Shown here: positions 11,060-23,061 of the stretch, piece after piece | How positions within the stretch are numbered: the stretch's first letter is position 1 | How the letters are laid out: each line of letters begins with the position of its first letter | Assembly: GCF_009730915.1 (NCBI RefSeq) | Contig: NC_052484.1 | Coordinates: 744,001 to 808,000, forward strand | Length of the DNA: 64,000 nt | From: Dioscorea cayenensis subsp. rotundata | Taxonomy: Eukaryota > Streptophyta > Magnoliopsida > Dioscoreales > Dioscoreaceae | Direction of reading: 5' to 3' | Made by a program: the position numbers and the translations under genes | Notes under the pieces: model-generated | The model's input: only the letters and a program-made list of their open reading frames with translations | Databases searched by the model: none | What the model was told of the DNA's origin: nothing

Positions 11060-11699
11060 ATTATTTCCAGTACAACACTTATTATCATGAAACTAAACAG
11101 CAACCACAAACAAACACCTCCAACAAATATCCTCAATTTCATGCAGTATTTCCAGTACAACACTTATTATCATGAAACTAAACCCTCCAAAAATTCATCT
11201 TTCCTTGCTTTGAATAAGAACCTCTTTGCCTTTGCAGCTTTCAGTCCATTGTTACACTCTTAGCTCTTTGTTTCCCTTCAGCACTCCCATCATCATCCTC
11301 ATCACCATCTTCTTCTTCTTCTTATTTAAGAAAGGTCTTGACCATGTCTACAATTGTTCTTTTCTGTTTTTCATTAATATCTACTACAATGGTTCTCCCT
11401 TTGAAGTTCCAAAGGTTAGTTCAAGCTATAACTTACTTATCAGCTGCTTTGGCTTTCATCTCTTTGTCCTCCATTCTTCTCAACTCCAGAGATTAATTAC
11501 TACTGGTTTTTTCTCTCTTTCTTTGGGACTTTTCTACTGCTTATTTTGTTCTATATTCTATATATGCAAGAAGTTACTACTAGTTTTCTCATTTGAAAAC
11601 TTGTTCTTCATGAGCTTGGGTGGTCAACAGCAGCTGCAGAGTGATCAAATGAGATTGAGGATCATTGGACAAGATGATTGTTGCAGGAATGGACAATGA
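11060..11699 (+). pseudogene. TM-3, broken relative of TM-1
   Basis: The leader (CAGTACAACACTTATTATCA, with parts duplicated two to three times from 11040 to 11180), then segments matching all four hydrophobic stretches of TM-1 and the tail QSDQMRLRII, are present. The frame changes several times: near 11236, where GCAGCTTTCAG replaces GCAGTTCAG, again in the Ser-coding TCTTC run, and near 11490, where GATTAATTACTACTGG replaces GATTACTACTGG. An open frame of 157 codons covers much of it but mixes frames. It lies between TM-2 and the Ty3 fossil. Confidence 0.7.
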
Positions 11700-11953
11700 A
11701 AATCAAGGTGCAGGCCTGAGGCGAAGCCGGCGCTGCAGCAAGGGTGGAGAAAGGTTCAGGGATTTTGTGCCAAATTGATGAGGAGTATCAACTGGGTGTT
11801 TAGCTAATTAGAGTAATGAATGAATGCCTTGTAATTCAAGCCATCAAGGTTGTTAGAAAGGGATGGATTTCTGTGTGACGTGTCCTGGCACATGATGTGT
11901 TCAAGAATATGCCCTCACTAAAGAGGTTGTTACAAAATCATTGTAGAAATCCC

Positions 11954-12335
11954 GGGTAAATTTTTTAGTGAGTCACTAAACTTTGGCTCATTTTCACTTT
12001 GATCACTGAACTTCAATTTATATCAATTTGTATCAATTTAGTCACTCAATTTTAATTTGATTTCAACCGGTAATAAATCAAGGATATCAACACCCAATTG
12101 ATTACATAGTTGTCTAAAAATTTAAGTCAGTTCTCCTATTGACACGTTATTAAGTCTATTAGAGACGTCCACTTCATTGAAAAAGAGCCACATCATTCAT
12201 TTGGAGGTTGAAATATTTTGCTTTACTACGAAGTGAAATGAAATTAAAGTTGAGTGACCAAATTGATACAAATTGAAGTTCGGTGATCAAAGTGAAAATG
12301 AGCCAAAGTTTAGTGACTTACTAAAAAATTTACCC
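11954..12335. mobile_element. Mutator-type MITE with long terminal inverted repeats
   Basis: 382 bases. The ends GGGTAAATTTTTTAGTGA and TTACTAAAAAATTTACCC open near-perfect inverted arms of about 100 bases (CTAAACTTTGGCTCATTTTC against GAAAATGAGCCAAAGTTTAG). A 10-base target duplication, TAGAAATCCC, lies at 11944-11953 and 12336-12345. Long arms with a 9-11 base duplication are the hallmark of Mutator-like MITEs. There is no coding capacity. It lies in the 5' LTR region of the Ty3 fossil just before its TATA box. Confidence 0.9.
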
Positions 12336-14132
12336 TAGAAATCCCTATATAAGAAGGGTACAACTAATGAAAAGCATATGGAATCTTTGCTCTAATCTCT
12401 CTCTTTTCTCTCTTCTTCTCTTCTTCTTCCCCTTATGCTCCCCTTCTTCTTCTTCTTCCCAGCTATTTCCTCTTAAATCACAGAGAATTGATGCAGATCC
12501 TGCATCAAATTAGTGCTTTCGTTGAGAGATGACTAAGGGCATGGTGATTCGCGCACGCGCGGTGAAGGAGCAATTGACATCTATGGCCGATCAGCTCGCT
12601 CGGCATGACTCTGTTCTTGAAACTTGATTCATTATGTTCGACGGTCCAGCAACATTCGGAATCCTTTGAAGCCATTCGAAAAAGCAACTCTGAATCATTT
12701 AATCTATTGTGGACCTTGATGGCATCTCAACAGGCCGTCATGGCTGAGATGATGAACAAGTTACAGTATTTGGATCGCTCGTCCAATTCATCCTCATCGC
12801 AGCCTCCACTCCTCCCACTTCCAGCCTCACCTCCCTTACCACTATTCCAAACTCACACACCATTAACTCCATCTCCATTCCATTCTCCTAATTCCATATC
12901 TATTCCTCGCCTACCAAAGATTGAGGTTCCTCTGTTTTCTGGCGAGCACGTCCTTAGTTGGTTGTTTCAAATCAACCACTTCGATCTTTCACTTCCACCA
13001 GACACCGGATGATCAACGAGTTTCGATTGCTGCCTTCTACTTGACTGGTCAGGCACTTCAGTGGTTTCAATGGTTGCATTCGACTTCTCAATTGTCTCAT
13101 TGGGATGATTTTGTTTAAAAACTGGAATTGAGATTCAAACCATCCTCCTTTGTCAATCATGACACTGCTCTCTTCAAGCTCCAGCAATCATCCACCGTCT
13201 CTGCATACTTATACGAATTCGAATGTTTATCCACCCACGTCACCAGTCTGAGTGAGCTAAAACTCCTTAATTGCTTTCTCTCTGGACTTCGTGATGAAAT
13301 CCAACGAGAATTATATTTGTTGAAACCAGAGACTCTTCATGAAGCGATGGGGATGGCGAAATTAGTGGGAGATAAATTCAATGCTGCTCGATCGGCTGCA
13401 TCAAGGATTTCTTTTCAGCGTCCATTGGCACTTCCACCACCTTCAACCGCTCTTCGAGCACTTCCAGCACCTCCGACCATTTATAGAGCAGCATCCCTAC
13501 CCATCAAAATGTTATAACCGCAGGAGATGGCCGCTCGTCGGGAAAAAGGCTTGTGTTTCAATTGTGACTCTAAATTCGTTCCAGGTCATAAATGCAACCC
13601 TGCATTGTTTCTCTATTTAATGGTTGATCAGGAGAATGATGATGCACCAGAGGGTGATCCACCATCAGAACAGGACGCCATTGTTACTGAGGGGTGTGTT
13701 GAGGAGATCTTGCAACAGGACATTCCATCCATTTCATTTTATGCGCTGATAGGGCATGTGGTACCATCCACATTGAAGCTCGTTGGTTCCATCAATGGCC
13801 AGGAGGTCATTATACTAGTAGATGGGGGTTCTACGAATAATTTCATTCAATCTCGCCTTGCATCACACCTGAAATTGGTGGTGAAGCCTTTCTCCTCACC
13901 GGCGAGTCACCGTCGGTAACGGGGAGACACTCACGTGTGGGGGTGAGTGTTCGAGCGTGCCGCTGAAGGTTGGAGACGCAATCTTCACCACCGATTTCAT
14001 TCTGTTACCCATCTACGGTGCAGATTGTGTTTTGGGGGTACAGTGGTTATTATAGCTGGGTCCAGTGGTATTTGATTATGGGAATCTTTGGATGGAGTTT
14101 GATTTCAAGGGGACCCGAGTGAGATTACATGG

Positions 14133-14970
14133 TGTCACGGTGACGGTCGTTCTAGGTGTGGCAACCCAAACGCGCAACCGTGCGGCACTTGTGCTCCTTA
14201 CAAGTCATCCTACTCCTATTGGTGTGGAGAACTCACACCTGGCCAAGGACACGCACAAAGGAAATGAGACACAAAGATAAGAGAGAAAAGAGTAAAACTC
14301 TCTATTGATGAATGGAAGCTACTATAACCAAAACCAAGATTACAAGCCCACTCCTCTCCCCCACTTCTCCAAGTGAGAGCTCCTCTCCTCTTTTTTACTC
14401 CAAGAATGAGAGTGGGAATGAGAAGAATGAAGAATGAATGATTGAAATGGAGAAGGGGAAGAGTTTATATAGCCAAGTTCTTGGAATCTCATCCAAGGGC
14501 AACAGGACGAACGTCGTTCAAGATGTTCCGGTTCCAAGAGCTAAGTGTCGGACTGAATTCTTCTCCAAAGGCAAACAAACGAAACACGTTCCTATTTGCC
14601 AGGTCCCGACATCCATTCTTGCTCCCCATTAGCTATAGTGTGTCTCCCGCCTGTCAACATCGCCAGATAATTACTGTTCATCCACCCGGGGATGTCTCGG
14701 TACCTTAACCGGCCTACCGAGAGACAGTCTCCGTCCGTACACGTCTGCTCGTACGAAATACGTGGCCTTCATGTCTTGGCTTCAGATGAGAGGGTCGCTA
14801 CTCCACTCTCGGACAAGATGTCTCGATCATGTCCTAGTAAATTCCGACCGATCAGAAAGAGGTCTGAAAATAGTCTAAGGGAAAAAGATAACCCCACTTT
14901 TTCCCTCCTTAGGCTTTCCGGCCGTGTCACGTCCGCGCCAAGGGCGTGACGCAGAAAAAGTCCTATAACA
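14133..14970 (-). mobile_element. Solo LTR inside the Ty3 fossil
   Basis: 838 bases running TGTCACGG to CCTATAACA, with a 5-base target duplication CATGG at 14128-14132 and 14971-14975. The Ty3 reading continues directly across the site. The minus strand has GGCTATATAAAC near 14463-14474, a TATA box, so the LTR is reversed relative to its host element. No internal region remains. It is more GC-rich than its surroundings. Confidence 0.85.
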
Positions 14971-15355
14971 CATGGTGTCACTCAGCCATATTCTCAATTG
15001 GCTAGACCGTCATCAATTCATAAGGACTCAGGTGGCACCCAATTCTTTCATTTATCATATTAACCGGTTGAGTCAATTGAATCGGAGCCGAGTCCAACAG
15101 TGGGTCCAAATGCACCCATTGTCTTCCACAATGACTTCAAGACTCTTCTTCATCGTTTCAGAGATATTTTCCAAACTCCTTCAAGGCTTCCACCATCTCG
15201 CGACCAGGACCATAGAATTTCACTTCTTCTTGGCACGACACCAGTCAATGTTTCGACCGTACTGATATCCCCATTTCCAAAAGTCAGAAATTGGAAAGCT
15301 CGTGGGAGAGATGCTTCGGGAGGAAATCATATGGCCTAGCACAAGTATGTTCTCG

Positions 15356-15806
15356 TCGCCAATTAGAGGTAGTAACATGTCGCTCTATTACTCAAAAATT
15401 TAGTTCAAACAGTTAGAGATACTAACATGGGTCTCTCATGTGAAGTGTGGAACGGTAAAAACTCAGTCCTTATTGGAGAAATTTAATTCACAAGTGTGCC
15501 CAGGAGATAAGGGTGTATTCAAGACAAATATCTCACATGATGAAAATACTAACTTGTGCTTATAACATTTATAAAAAATTAATAATAATAATTAAATGAC
15601 TAATTTAATAAGTAATGCAAGATGGATGTGACCCGTGCTTGAAATCCATAAGAATAGGAATATGATGCTGAAACTTTTCAAACTTCAGGATGAAGTAACC
15701 CTCATATACAAAAGAAAACAAAAGCAGAAAGAGAAGCTAAATGCATGGCTGTAACCTTACTCCACATCCTCTCTCATCTCATAAGAAACAAAGGAAAATA
15801 AAAAAG
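15356..15806. other. Intergenic, no gene seen
   Basis: Beyond the Ty3 fossil. 15356-15560 has a moderate base composition that suggests another retroelement remnant, but I recognise no domain. The rest is AT-rich. GATGAAGTAACCCTCATATA near 15690 and similar short pieces have no match that I can name. Confidence 0.4.
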
Positions 15807-16190
15807 ATTTTTTTACTTAAATGATTTAATAAATGCCATATTTGTTCACATATCTTCACCAGCACTTTCATTTGATAAAATACGAAAAGACCAACGGTCT
15901 TTGGGTCAATTGACATCGGGTCCTTTGCTTAAGGTGTTTGTTTCGGGGAGGACCCGGGATCGAACCTCATAGCCTACTCAAAGTGAGGGCATGTGGGTCG
16001 GCGTTGAGCTTTGCTCTCCACACGTGCACGTCCCTGGGTTATGGTGCTTGTCGCCTTTCTCAAAAAAAAAATAAAATAAAAATAAAATAAAATAAAATAC
16101 GAAAAAGATTTTTTTACTTAAATGATTTAATCAATGCCATATTTGTTGATATATCTTCACCAGCACTTTCATTTGATAAAATACGAAAAA
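15807..16190 (+). repeat. Duplicated 85-base flank around a SINE
   Basis: The segment TTTACTTAAATGATTTAAT to ACTTTCATTTGATAAAATAC occurs at about 15812-15890 and again at 16110-16190, with a few differences. The SINE-like element at 15891-16096 lies between them. The same flank occurs once before SBT-4, SBT-5 and SBT-6 (for example about 36897-36960), so it is 3' flanking DNA of the subtilases. Confidence 0.7.
15891..16096 (+). mobile_element. tRNA-derived SINE
   Basis: It begins CCAACGGTCTTTGGGTCAAT with an A-box-like TGGGTCAATTGACATCGG. A B-box-like GGGATCGAACCTC follows at about 15956, a GC-rich body next, and a tail TCTCAAAAAAAAAATAAAA. The sequence ATAAAATACGAAAAGA occurs just before it and, with one added A, just after, which fits a target duplication. 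No protein is encoded. Confidence 0.7.
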
Positions 16191-16334
16191 TTATATTCAT
16201 TAATTATATTTTTAACTTATTATTGGTTTTTTTAAAATAAAATAAACAAACTACAAACATTTAATATATATGTATATATAATATAGTAGTTCATATGCAA
16301 AGACATCTCAAAAAGAAGTGTCTGCTACTACCGC

Positions 16335-18692
16335 TCAGTAGTATATAACTGAAATTGGACTCCTGACAACATGAGTTGTAGAACTCCAAATGAGATATCC
16401 TTCAGAGACTTGCCCACTCTGTGCATTACCAGTGCTTGTAAACTGAAGCCGAAAACTCTGCTTCTTATGTAGAGCTGAAAATGACAAACTATATGTGTCT
16501 GCTCTAATATCAACTCCCTCAGGCATCTTCTTGATGTCTAGAGCATAAACCTCTGTAGGACCAACATTTGTGAGTGTTCTTGTAATGACAAATGTCGAGC
16601 CTTTTGTTATTGGCATCCTCATACCAATTGAAGGATAGTTCAATTCTGCCGCTGTTATCGATTGAATCATGTCACAATCGATCCATTGTTTTCGGACAAT
16701 GATTTTGACAATGTTTGTAGGGTACATCCCGCAAAGATATGGGATGTAATCCAATGGTTCAATGTCATAAACAAGTCCGGGGTCATTAGCTCTTTCTGGA
16801 TTGACATGTCCGGCACCCATGGCGAAGTAACTAGCCGGTTGGTATGAGAAAGCATCATCAACTATCGGGTTATTATCGTCTTTACCAACGTAGGTTGTTG
16901 TCATGATTGCTGACTTGATCATCGCCGGGGACCAATCAAGGTGATTCTTTTTGAGATCAGCAACAATGCCGGAGACATGAGGAGTGGCCATGGACGTGCC
17001 GCTGTTGAAGTTGAAGGTTGAGGTTGTGTCATCTGTCGGATTAGGCCCGACTTGTGCAGGCCATGCTGCAAGGATATTCACTCCTGGTGCGATGATGTCT
17101 GGCTTTATGATGCCTCCATTATAATAACTAGGGCCTCTTCCAGAGAAATAAGCTACGGAAGGAACCGGAGAGGCTCCAAATTGTGTGCCTTTGAAGATAA
17201 TTGATGCTTTTGGTTGTCCAGTTGTTTGTACATAGGCTACTAGTTTTTGCGCATCGACATAACTAATGTGAGAAGCAGGAAGAACATGAGGCTCTGCCAA
17301 TGTCGTGAATCCGTGTTGTACATTATTCATGATTATCATTCCTCCTCCTCCAGCAGCTATTACTCTCTCCCCTTTGTCTATGTTGCCCAGGCCAGCAACC
17401 ACGCATAAAACAATTTTCCCTTGGACATCAGCTGGGTTGAGGGATGAGCATTGGAGATCAGGCTCACTCCCACTGGCTCCGGGAAACACAAGTTCCATTT
17501 CGGTAGAAACGAATGTATCCGGTTGATAAGCGGATTCACCATCGATTTCCATTCCGTTACCCAGCTTCAAGGTTACCTTTATCCTTCTATCCGTGGTGCT
17601 AGCCCCGACACTTAAAATCCATGGAGCATCATTCGAAATGTAACTCGCTATTGGCCCTTCATTTCCCACTGCAGCACAAGGAACTATTCCTCGAGTTATA
17701 GCGGAGAAAAGAAGACACCGCAATTCCACTCTCATGGAAGTGTTTTGGTCCGGAACCCAGAGACATCGAGAGCACGTGGACACCGTCACGAATAGCTTGG
17801 TCTATGCCTATTCATAAAACTAAGATCAGACATATTATTTTGTGTGAAGTTTCTGCTAAACATATATATATATATATATATATACTTGTATATACCTGCT
17901 AGAAAATCAGAATCCCATCCTCGGCCTTCAAACACTACTTTGTAAACGGAGAGATGAGCTTTCGGTGCAGTTCCTACTGCCATGCCTTTAGCTTGGCCGA
18001 GGACTCCAGCATCATAAAGCTGGGGTTCCGCCCGCCGTGCTAGCACAATGTGTCCCATGACCTGTGTCACTAAGTGGTGATGGATTACCGCCGTTCTGGA
18101 ATGCCATTGCACCGATAAGCTTGTTGTTGCATACATCTGGACCAAACCAACAAGTGCCAAACCAAGTACTAGGCGGAGCTGGCAATTCGTCAAAATTCTG
18201 GAAAGAAGGATGTGTTGGGGTAATTCCGTCGTCGATCACTCCAATGATCATTCCCACTCCATATTGAGAACTATACCATAACCCTCCTGCTTCACTCAAG
18301 CCCATAAATTGGGGAGTGTATGTTGTTTGAGCTCTAAGCTCTTCTCGCAGGCGAGCGAACAAAAAACCCGGCTTTGTTTCTATGGCTAAAACTTCATCGG
18401 CTGTCAACAATGCAGCAAATCCACTAATCGCATGGCGATACGAATAGATCATCCGTTCTTTGCCAAAGTCTAGACTATTGTTTGGCAAAAATGATCGATG
18501 AAAATTTGCGAGCTCTTCATCATTCAATAGATTTGCTCCTCCTAGAGGCTCTTCTACAAAAACTATGTATGTCTCGACTTGATCATTACTAACAATGGGC
18601 ATAAGTTGGCATTGGACCAATCTAAAATAAGAATTGGAAGCAAAGAGGATAAAAAATATTGCAAAGAAGGTGACATATTTCTTGTCTTCCAT
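16335..18692 (-). pseudogene. SBT-1, P69-like subtilase with two frameshifts
   Basis: Two exons, 17896-18692 and 16335-17807, joined across a GCAG|GT...AG|GC phase-1 intron that contains a (TA)n run. The order matches SBT-2: signal peptide, I9 prodomain, catalytic Asp, catalytic His in GHGTHCAS, oxyanion Asn in VGNEGP, PA insert, catalytic Ser in SGTSMATPHVSG, and a C-terminal Fn3-like domain ending SPISVIYY. Exon 1 is one base longer than the other copies, a frameshift near 18018-18028 just after the His motif. A second +1 near 17702-17712 breaks exon 2 (CTTTTCTCCGC against CTTTCTACGC in SBT-2). The residue after the catalytic Asp is Asp (IDDG). Most of the catalytic domain remains readable, so the loss may be fairly recent. 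A sequencing error cannot be excluded. Confidence 0.8.
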
Positions 18693-18960
18693 TTTGCAGT
18701 GTTGTGCATCTTCATGGAAAGCTATTGAGTAGCATTTAAATGGATAAAAATGTAATTAAACAGTAGCATCCAAGAAAATTAAATGGATTATTATCGTAGG
18801 CCAATTGCACTTATTTCATGTGTCCTTTAATCACTCAATAATCCAAAGGAAGCTTCCATGCATGAGTGCCCATCTAAATTATGCCTTCATCTTATAAATA
18901 AAAATTCAATATGAAGTTAACCATGCATTAATATTCACAGTTTTTAACTATTAATTAATA
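18693..18960 (-). promoter_or_regulatory. 5' flank of SBT-1 with RY motif
   Basis: The upstream block shared by all copies. The complement shows an ATTTAAAT in the TATA position about 50 bases before the ATG, and CATGCATG at about 18858, the RY-type motif kept at the same place in all six copies. SBT-1 and SBT-2 have ATTTAAAT where SBT-3 to SBT-6 have ATATAAAT. Confidence 0.45.
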
Positions 18961-19007
18961 TTCGAATTTTTTTGGCCTGTAAAAAAACAAGTACAAACAT
19001 TAATTAC

Positions 19008-19400
19008 AAATTTTTTTTTTCTATAATATAGTTAAATCACAAATTTATTAAATAAAAAACCAGATACAAGATACAAGTACAAAACAGAAATTGAATCTAC
19101 CAGTGTGGAAGCAAGTAGCAACAGAAAAGGAAGTACAAAAACAAAGAAATAAGGGTGCATGTTGATAGAGTGGTAGGAAGCGGTCACTAGGAAGACATCA
19201 TCTCTCCTACCTAGATGTTGGGATCAGTCTTGATCTACATGCAGACAGGCGAGTCTAGAACTTGTGAGCCATGGTGGTGCATTTCTTGATGTGATGAAGT
19301 TCTTGAAACTAGATACTTCTCTTCGTCGTCTCAGCCGAATGCTCCAACTTCTATCGATAGTAGAGGGTGCAGGGTGCATGCACCCAAAAGAAAACATGTG
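19008..19400 (-). mobile_element. LINE-type 3' end fragment
   Basis: It starts with a T-run and a form of the recurring tail (AAATCACAAATTTATTAA), followed by a moderately GC-rich stretch without a clear domain, ending near GGGTGCATGCACCC. This fits a 5'-truncated minus-strand LINE inserted between the SBT-1 promoter and the SBT-2 3' flank. I saw no reverse transcriptase and no target duplication. Confidence 0.4.
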
Positions 19401-19721
19401 ACTGATTTCTAAATTAAACCTTTGATGGTTGTGACTGATTTTCATTCTCCTCCTTGCTTCAAGATGGAGGATTCAAAATCAATTCCCAACTTATCCACAA
19501 TTAGTTCTTCCAAAAAAAAAAAAATGAACTCATTAATATGTGTTAATAAAAGTTTTTTTTTCTCTTGTATTTCTTTACCAGCACTTTTATTTGGTAATAG
19601 AAAGAAAATTATTTTCATTTATTATATTTAAATCATTTATAATGACATAACATATGAACTATGTGCTTAATAATTAAACAAACTACAAGCATTTAAAAAA
19701 AAATTGTACTGATCAAGTGCA

Positions 19722-19724
<3 letters not shown>

Positions 19725-19783
<59 letters not shown>
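19725..19783. repeat. (AAT)n microsatellite
   Basis: About 19 AAT units in the 3' flank of SBT-2. Confidence 0.9.
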
Positions 19784-19786
<3 letters not shown>

Positions 19787-19940
19787 TTGTTACACATGGA
19801 TACAGATAATAAGAAATTTCCAAATTATCATTAAAAGATATATAAAGTTTTAATCCCACCCAATCTTATTAAAAGTCATAATGAAGTAGTTCATATGCAA
19901 GACCTCTCAAAAAGAAGTGCATACTACTACTTACTACTGC

Positions 19941-22342
19941 TCAGTAGTATGTAACTGAAATTGGACTCTTGACAACATGACTTGCAGAAGCCCAAATGAG
20001 GTATCCTTCTGAGACTTGCCCACTCTGCGCATAACCATTGCTTGTAAACTGAAGCCTAAAACTTTGCTGCTCATTCAGAGCTAAAAATGTCAGACTATAT
20101 GTGTCTGCTCTAATATCAACTCCATCAGGCAACTGAATTCTCAGATTGTAAACCTCGGCAGGACCAACATTTGTGAGTGTTCTTGTAATGACAAATGCAG
20201 AGCCTGCCGATACCGGCATTGTCATACTAATTGAAGGATAGTTCAACTCTGCCGCAGTTATCGATTGAATTGTGTAGCAATCGATCCATTGTTGTCGGAC
20301 AATGGCTTTGACGATGCGTGTAGAATACATCCCGCAAAGATATGGGATGTAATCCAATGGTTGGATGTCATAAACGAGTCCTGGGTCATTAGCTCCTTCG
20401 GGATTGACATGTCCGGCTCCCATGGCAAAGTAACTAGCTGGTCGGTATAAGAAAGCATCATCGGCTATCGGATTTCCATCTAGATCCTCAGTGAATGCGG
20501 TTGTCATGATTGCCGACTTGATCATCGCTGGTGACCAATCAGGGTGATTTTTTTTTAGATCAGCAGCAATGCCGGCAACATGAGGAGTGGCCATAGATGT
20601 ACCGCTCAGGAAATTAAAGGTTGAGGTTGTGTTTCCTGTGGGATTAGGCCCAACTTCTACCGGCCAAGCTGCAAGAATATTCACTCCTGGTGCGACAATG
20701 TCCGGCTTTATAAAGCCTCCATTATACTGACTAGGGCCTCTGCTAGAGAAATAAGCTATGGAAGGAGCAGGAGAGGCTCCGAATTGTGTACCTTTGAAGA
20801 CAATCGATGCTGTCGGGTTTCTAGTAGTTTGCACATATGCCACTATCTTTCTAGCATCAACATTACTAATATGAGCAGCAGGAAGAACATGAGGCTCTGC
20901 GGATGTTGTGAATCCGTATTTTACAGTATTCATCATTATCATTCCCTCTCCTCCGGCAGCTTTTACTATCCTTCCTTTCACTATGCTAGAAAAGGTACCA
21001 ACCACGCATAAAACTATCTTTCCTTTGACATCGGTCGGGTTTAGCGATGAGCATTGGAGATCAGAATCTCTGCCTGATGCTCCAGGAAACACGAGTTCTA
21101 AATCAATAGCATTGTGTGTGTCTGGTTGATAAGCAGATTCACCATCGATTTCCATACCATTACCCAGCGTCACAGTTACCTTTATCCTTCTATCGGTGCT
21201 GCTTGCTCCGATAGTAAAAATCCACGGAGCATCATTCGAAATCACACTCGCTGTGGGGCCGTCATTCCCAGCAGCAACACAAGGAACTATTCCTTGAGTA
21301 ATAGCGTAGAAAGAAGACACTGCAATTCCGCTGTCATACAAGTGTTTCGGGCCGGAACCAAGAGACATTGAGAGCACATTGACACCGTCTCGAATGGCTT
21401 GGTCTATGCCTATTCAAAGATCATGTAATAATAAGAGTAGGTTGGAAAATATAAATATCAAAATGAGTAACTGAATCTTATATATTAAAATTAATATCTT
21501 TTAAATTAATTAATATGAGACTATTAATTACTCTAATGAATTTTACCTGCTAGGATATCATCGTCCCATCCACTACCTCCAAATAATACTTTGTAAGCCG
21601 AGATATGAGCTCTCGGCGCAGTCCCTACTGCCATTCCTCTAGCTTGGTTGAGGACTCCAGCATCATAAACCGGGCTTCCAGCGGCTATGCTGGCACAATG
21701 TGTCCCATGGCCAGTGTCATCAAGAGGTGATGGATTTTTGCCACTCTGGAATGCCATTGCACCGATGAGTTTGTTGTTGCATACATTCGGTCCAAACGCA
21801 CAATTACCGAACCAATTAACTGGCGGAGCTGGAACTGCATTAAAACTTTGGAAAGAAGGATGTGTAGGTGTAATGCCAGTGTCGATCACTCCAATGATAA
21901 TCCCTTCTCCATATTGAGAGCTCCACCATAACCCTCCTCCTTCACTCAAGCCCATAAACTGGGGAGTGTAGGTTGTTTGTGCTCTAACCTCTTCTGGCAG
22001 GCGAGCGAACAAAAAACCCGGCTTTGTTTCCATGGCTAAAACTTCATCAGCTGTCAATAATGCTGCAAATCCACTAATCGCATGGCGATAGGAATAGATC
22101 ATCCGTTCTTTGCCGGAGCCTAGACTATTGTTTGGCAAAAATGATCTATGAAAATTGGCGAGCTCTTCATCATTCAGTAGATTTGCTCCTCCTATAGGCT
22201 CTTCTACAAAAACTATGTATGTCTTAATTTGATCATCACTAACAATTGGCATAAGTTGGCATTGGATCAATCTAAGATAAGAATTGGAAGAAAAGAGGAC
22301 AACAAGCATTGCAAAGAAGGTAGCACGTTTCTTGTCTTCCAT
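19941..22342 (-). CDS. SBT-2, P69-like secreted subtilase, intact
   Basis: Exons 21547-22342 and 19941-21409 join in phase 1 (GCAG|GTAAAA, AATAG|GCATAG) to 754 residues, the usual subtilase length. Start MEDKKRATFF is followed by a hydrophobic signal peptide (to about 29), an I9 prodomain from KTYIVFVEEP (40-115), and the S8 domain with Asp154 (VIDTG), His212 (GHGTHCAS), oxyanion Asn314 (AAGNDG) and Ser near 537 (SGTSMATPHVAG). A PA domain lies between Asn and Ser, and an Fn3-like domain ends SPISVTYY. Predicted to be secreted to the apoplast and self-cleaved. From memory, the closest family is the tomato P69 group, many of which are pathogen-induced. The Cys after GHGTH, where plants usually have Thr, is shared by the whole array. 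No frame break seen. Confidence 0.85.
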
Positions 22343-22560
22343 TTTGCAATGCTGTGTATCTTCATTGAAAGCTATTGATTAGTATTTAAATGGAGCAAAA
22401 TGCTATCACATAGTAGCATCCAAGAAAACAAAGTTGATTATTATTGTACTAATTGCACCTATTCATCGATAATTCATCAATAATCCAAAGGAAGCTTCCA
22501 TGCATGTGTGTCCATCTTAATTATGCCTTCATCTTGTAAATAAGAATTGGATATGGAGCT
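22343..22560 (-). promoter_or_regulatory. Promoter region of SBT-2
   Basis: Reading on the minus strand: CATTTAAATACTAATC about 50 bases before the ATG takes the TATA position, and CATGCATG lies at 22500-22507. The block is alignable by eye with the upstream regions of the other five copies. Confidence 0.45.
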
Positions 22561-23061
22561 AACCATTAATATTCATATGTTTTAGGCCTGTTGAAAAGAA
22601 CAACACAAAACAAGACTAAAAAAAGAAACAGAAGAATCTCCCCTTGTTCATCCACTTTTATCATTAAAAAAAAAGTATCTCCCCTTTTTCCCTTTTTGGA
22701 TATTTATATCCATGCAATCTAACCCCATAATCCATGTTGGCAATTGTTCTTCATTGATATCTGTCTCCATTGCTACAAGAATCTTTGAATTAGAAAATAT
22801 GGCCATGGAATTTTTTTTTTCTAATTAATGAAATTCTGTTTTTAATTATGAAACTAAACTTTTTTTCCTTTTCTATTGAGGTTTTAAGGTTTTGAGTTTA
22901 TGAAGATATTATTATCAATTTATTTGTCATCCATTTCTATTTGTAATGAATATGAAAGAAACTTAATATAAATTATATGTTTCTAATCTGTTTATATGTA
23001 ACAAATAATTTATATTATTTTAATAAAATATATTATTAAATATTATGTTTCTAGTTTATTT

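Larger units (their letters stand above)
11850..15355 (+). mobile_element. Ty3-type LTR retrotransposon fossil, broken
   Basis: Plus-strand fossil. A probable 5' LTR end (TATA at about 12346, end near 12507 at TGCATCA) precedes a gag region at about 12600-13500, a CCHC-type zinc knuckle (CFNCDSKFVPGHKC) near 13548, an aspartic-protease-like segment (ILVDGGSTNNFI) near 13815, and the beginning of the reverse transcriptase region up to about 15355. It is clearly broken, with at least four breaks, and only its 5' half is here. A MITE (11954-12335) and a solo LTR (14133-14970) sit inside it, so it is older than both. The left limit is uncertain: 11850 (TGTTAGAAAG) is my best guess. Confidence 0.7.

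Noticed and set aside
20784-21371. Three plus-strand open frames opposite SBT-2
   Set aside because: Shadow frames of the intact subtilase; similar ones occur opposite each copy.
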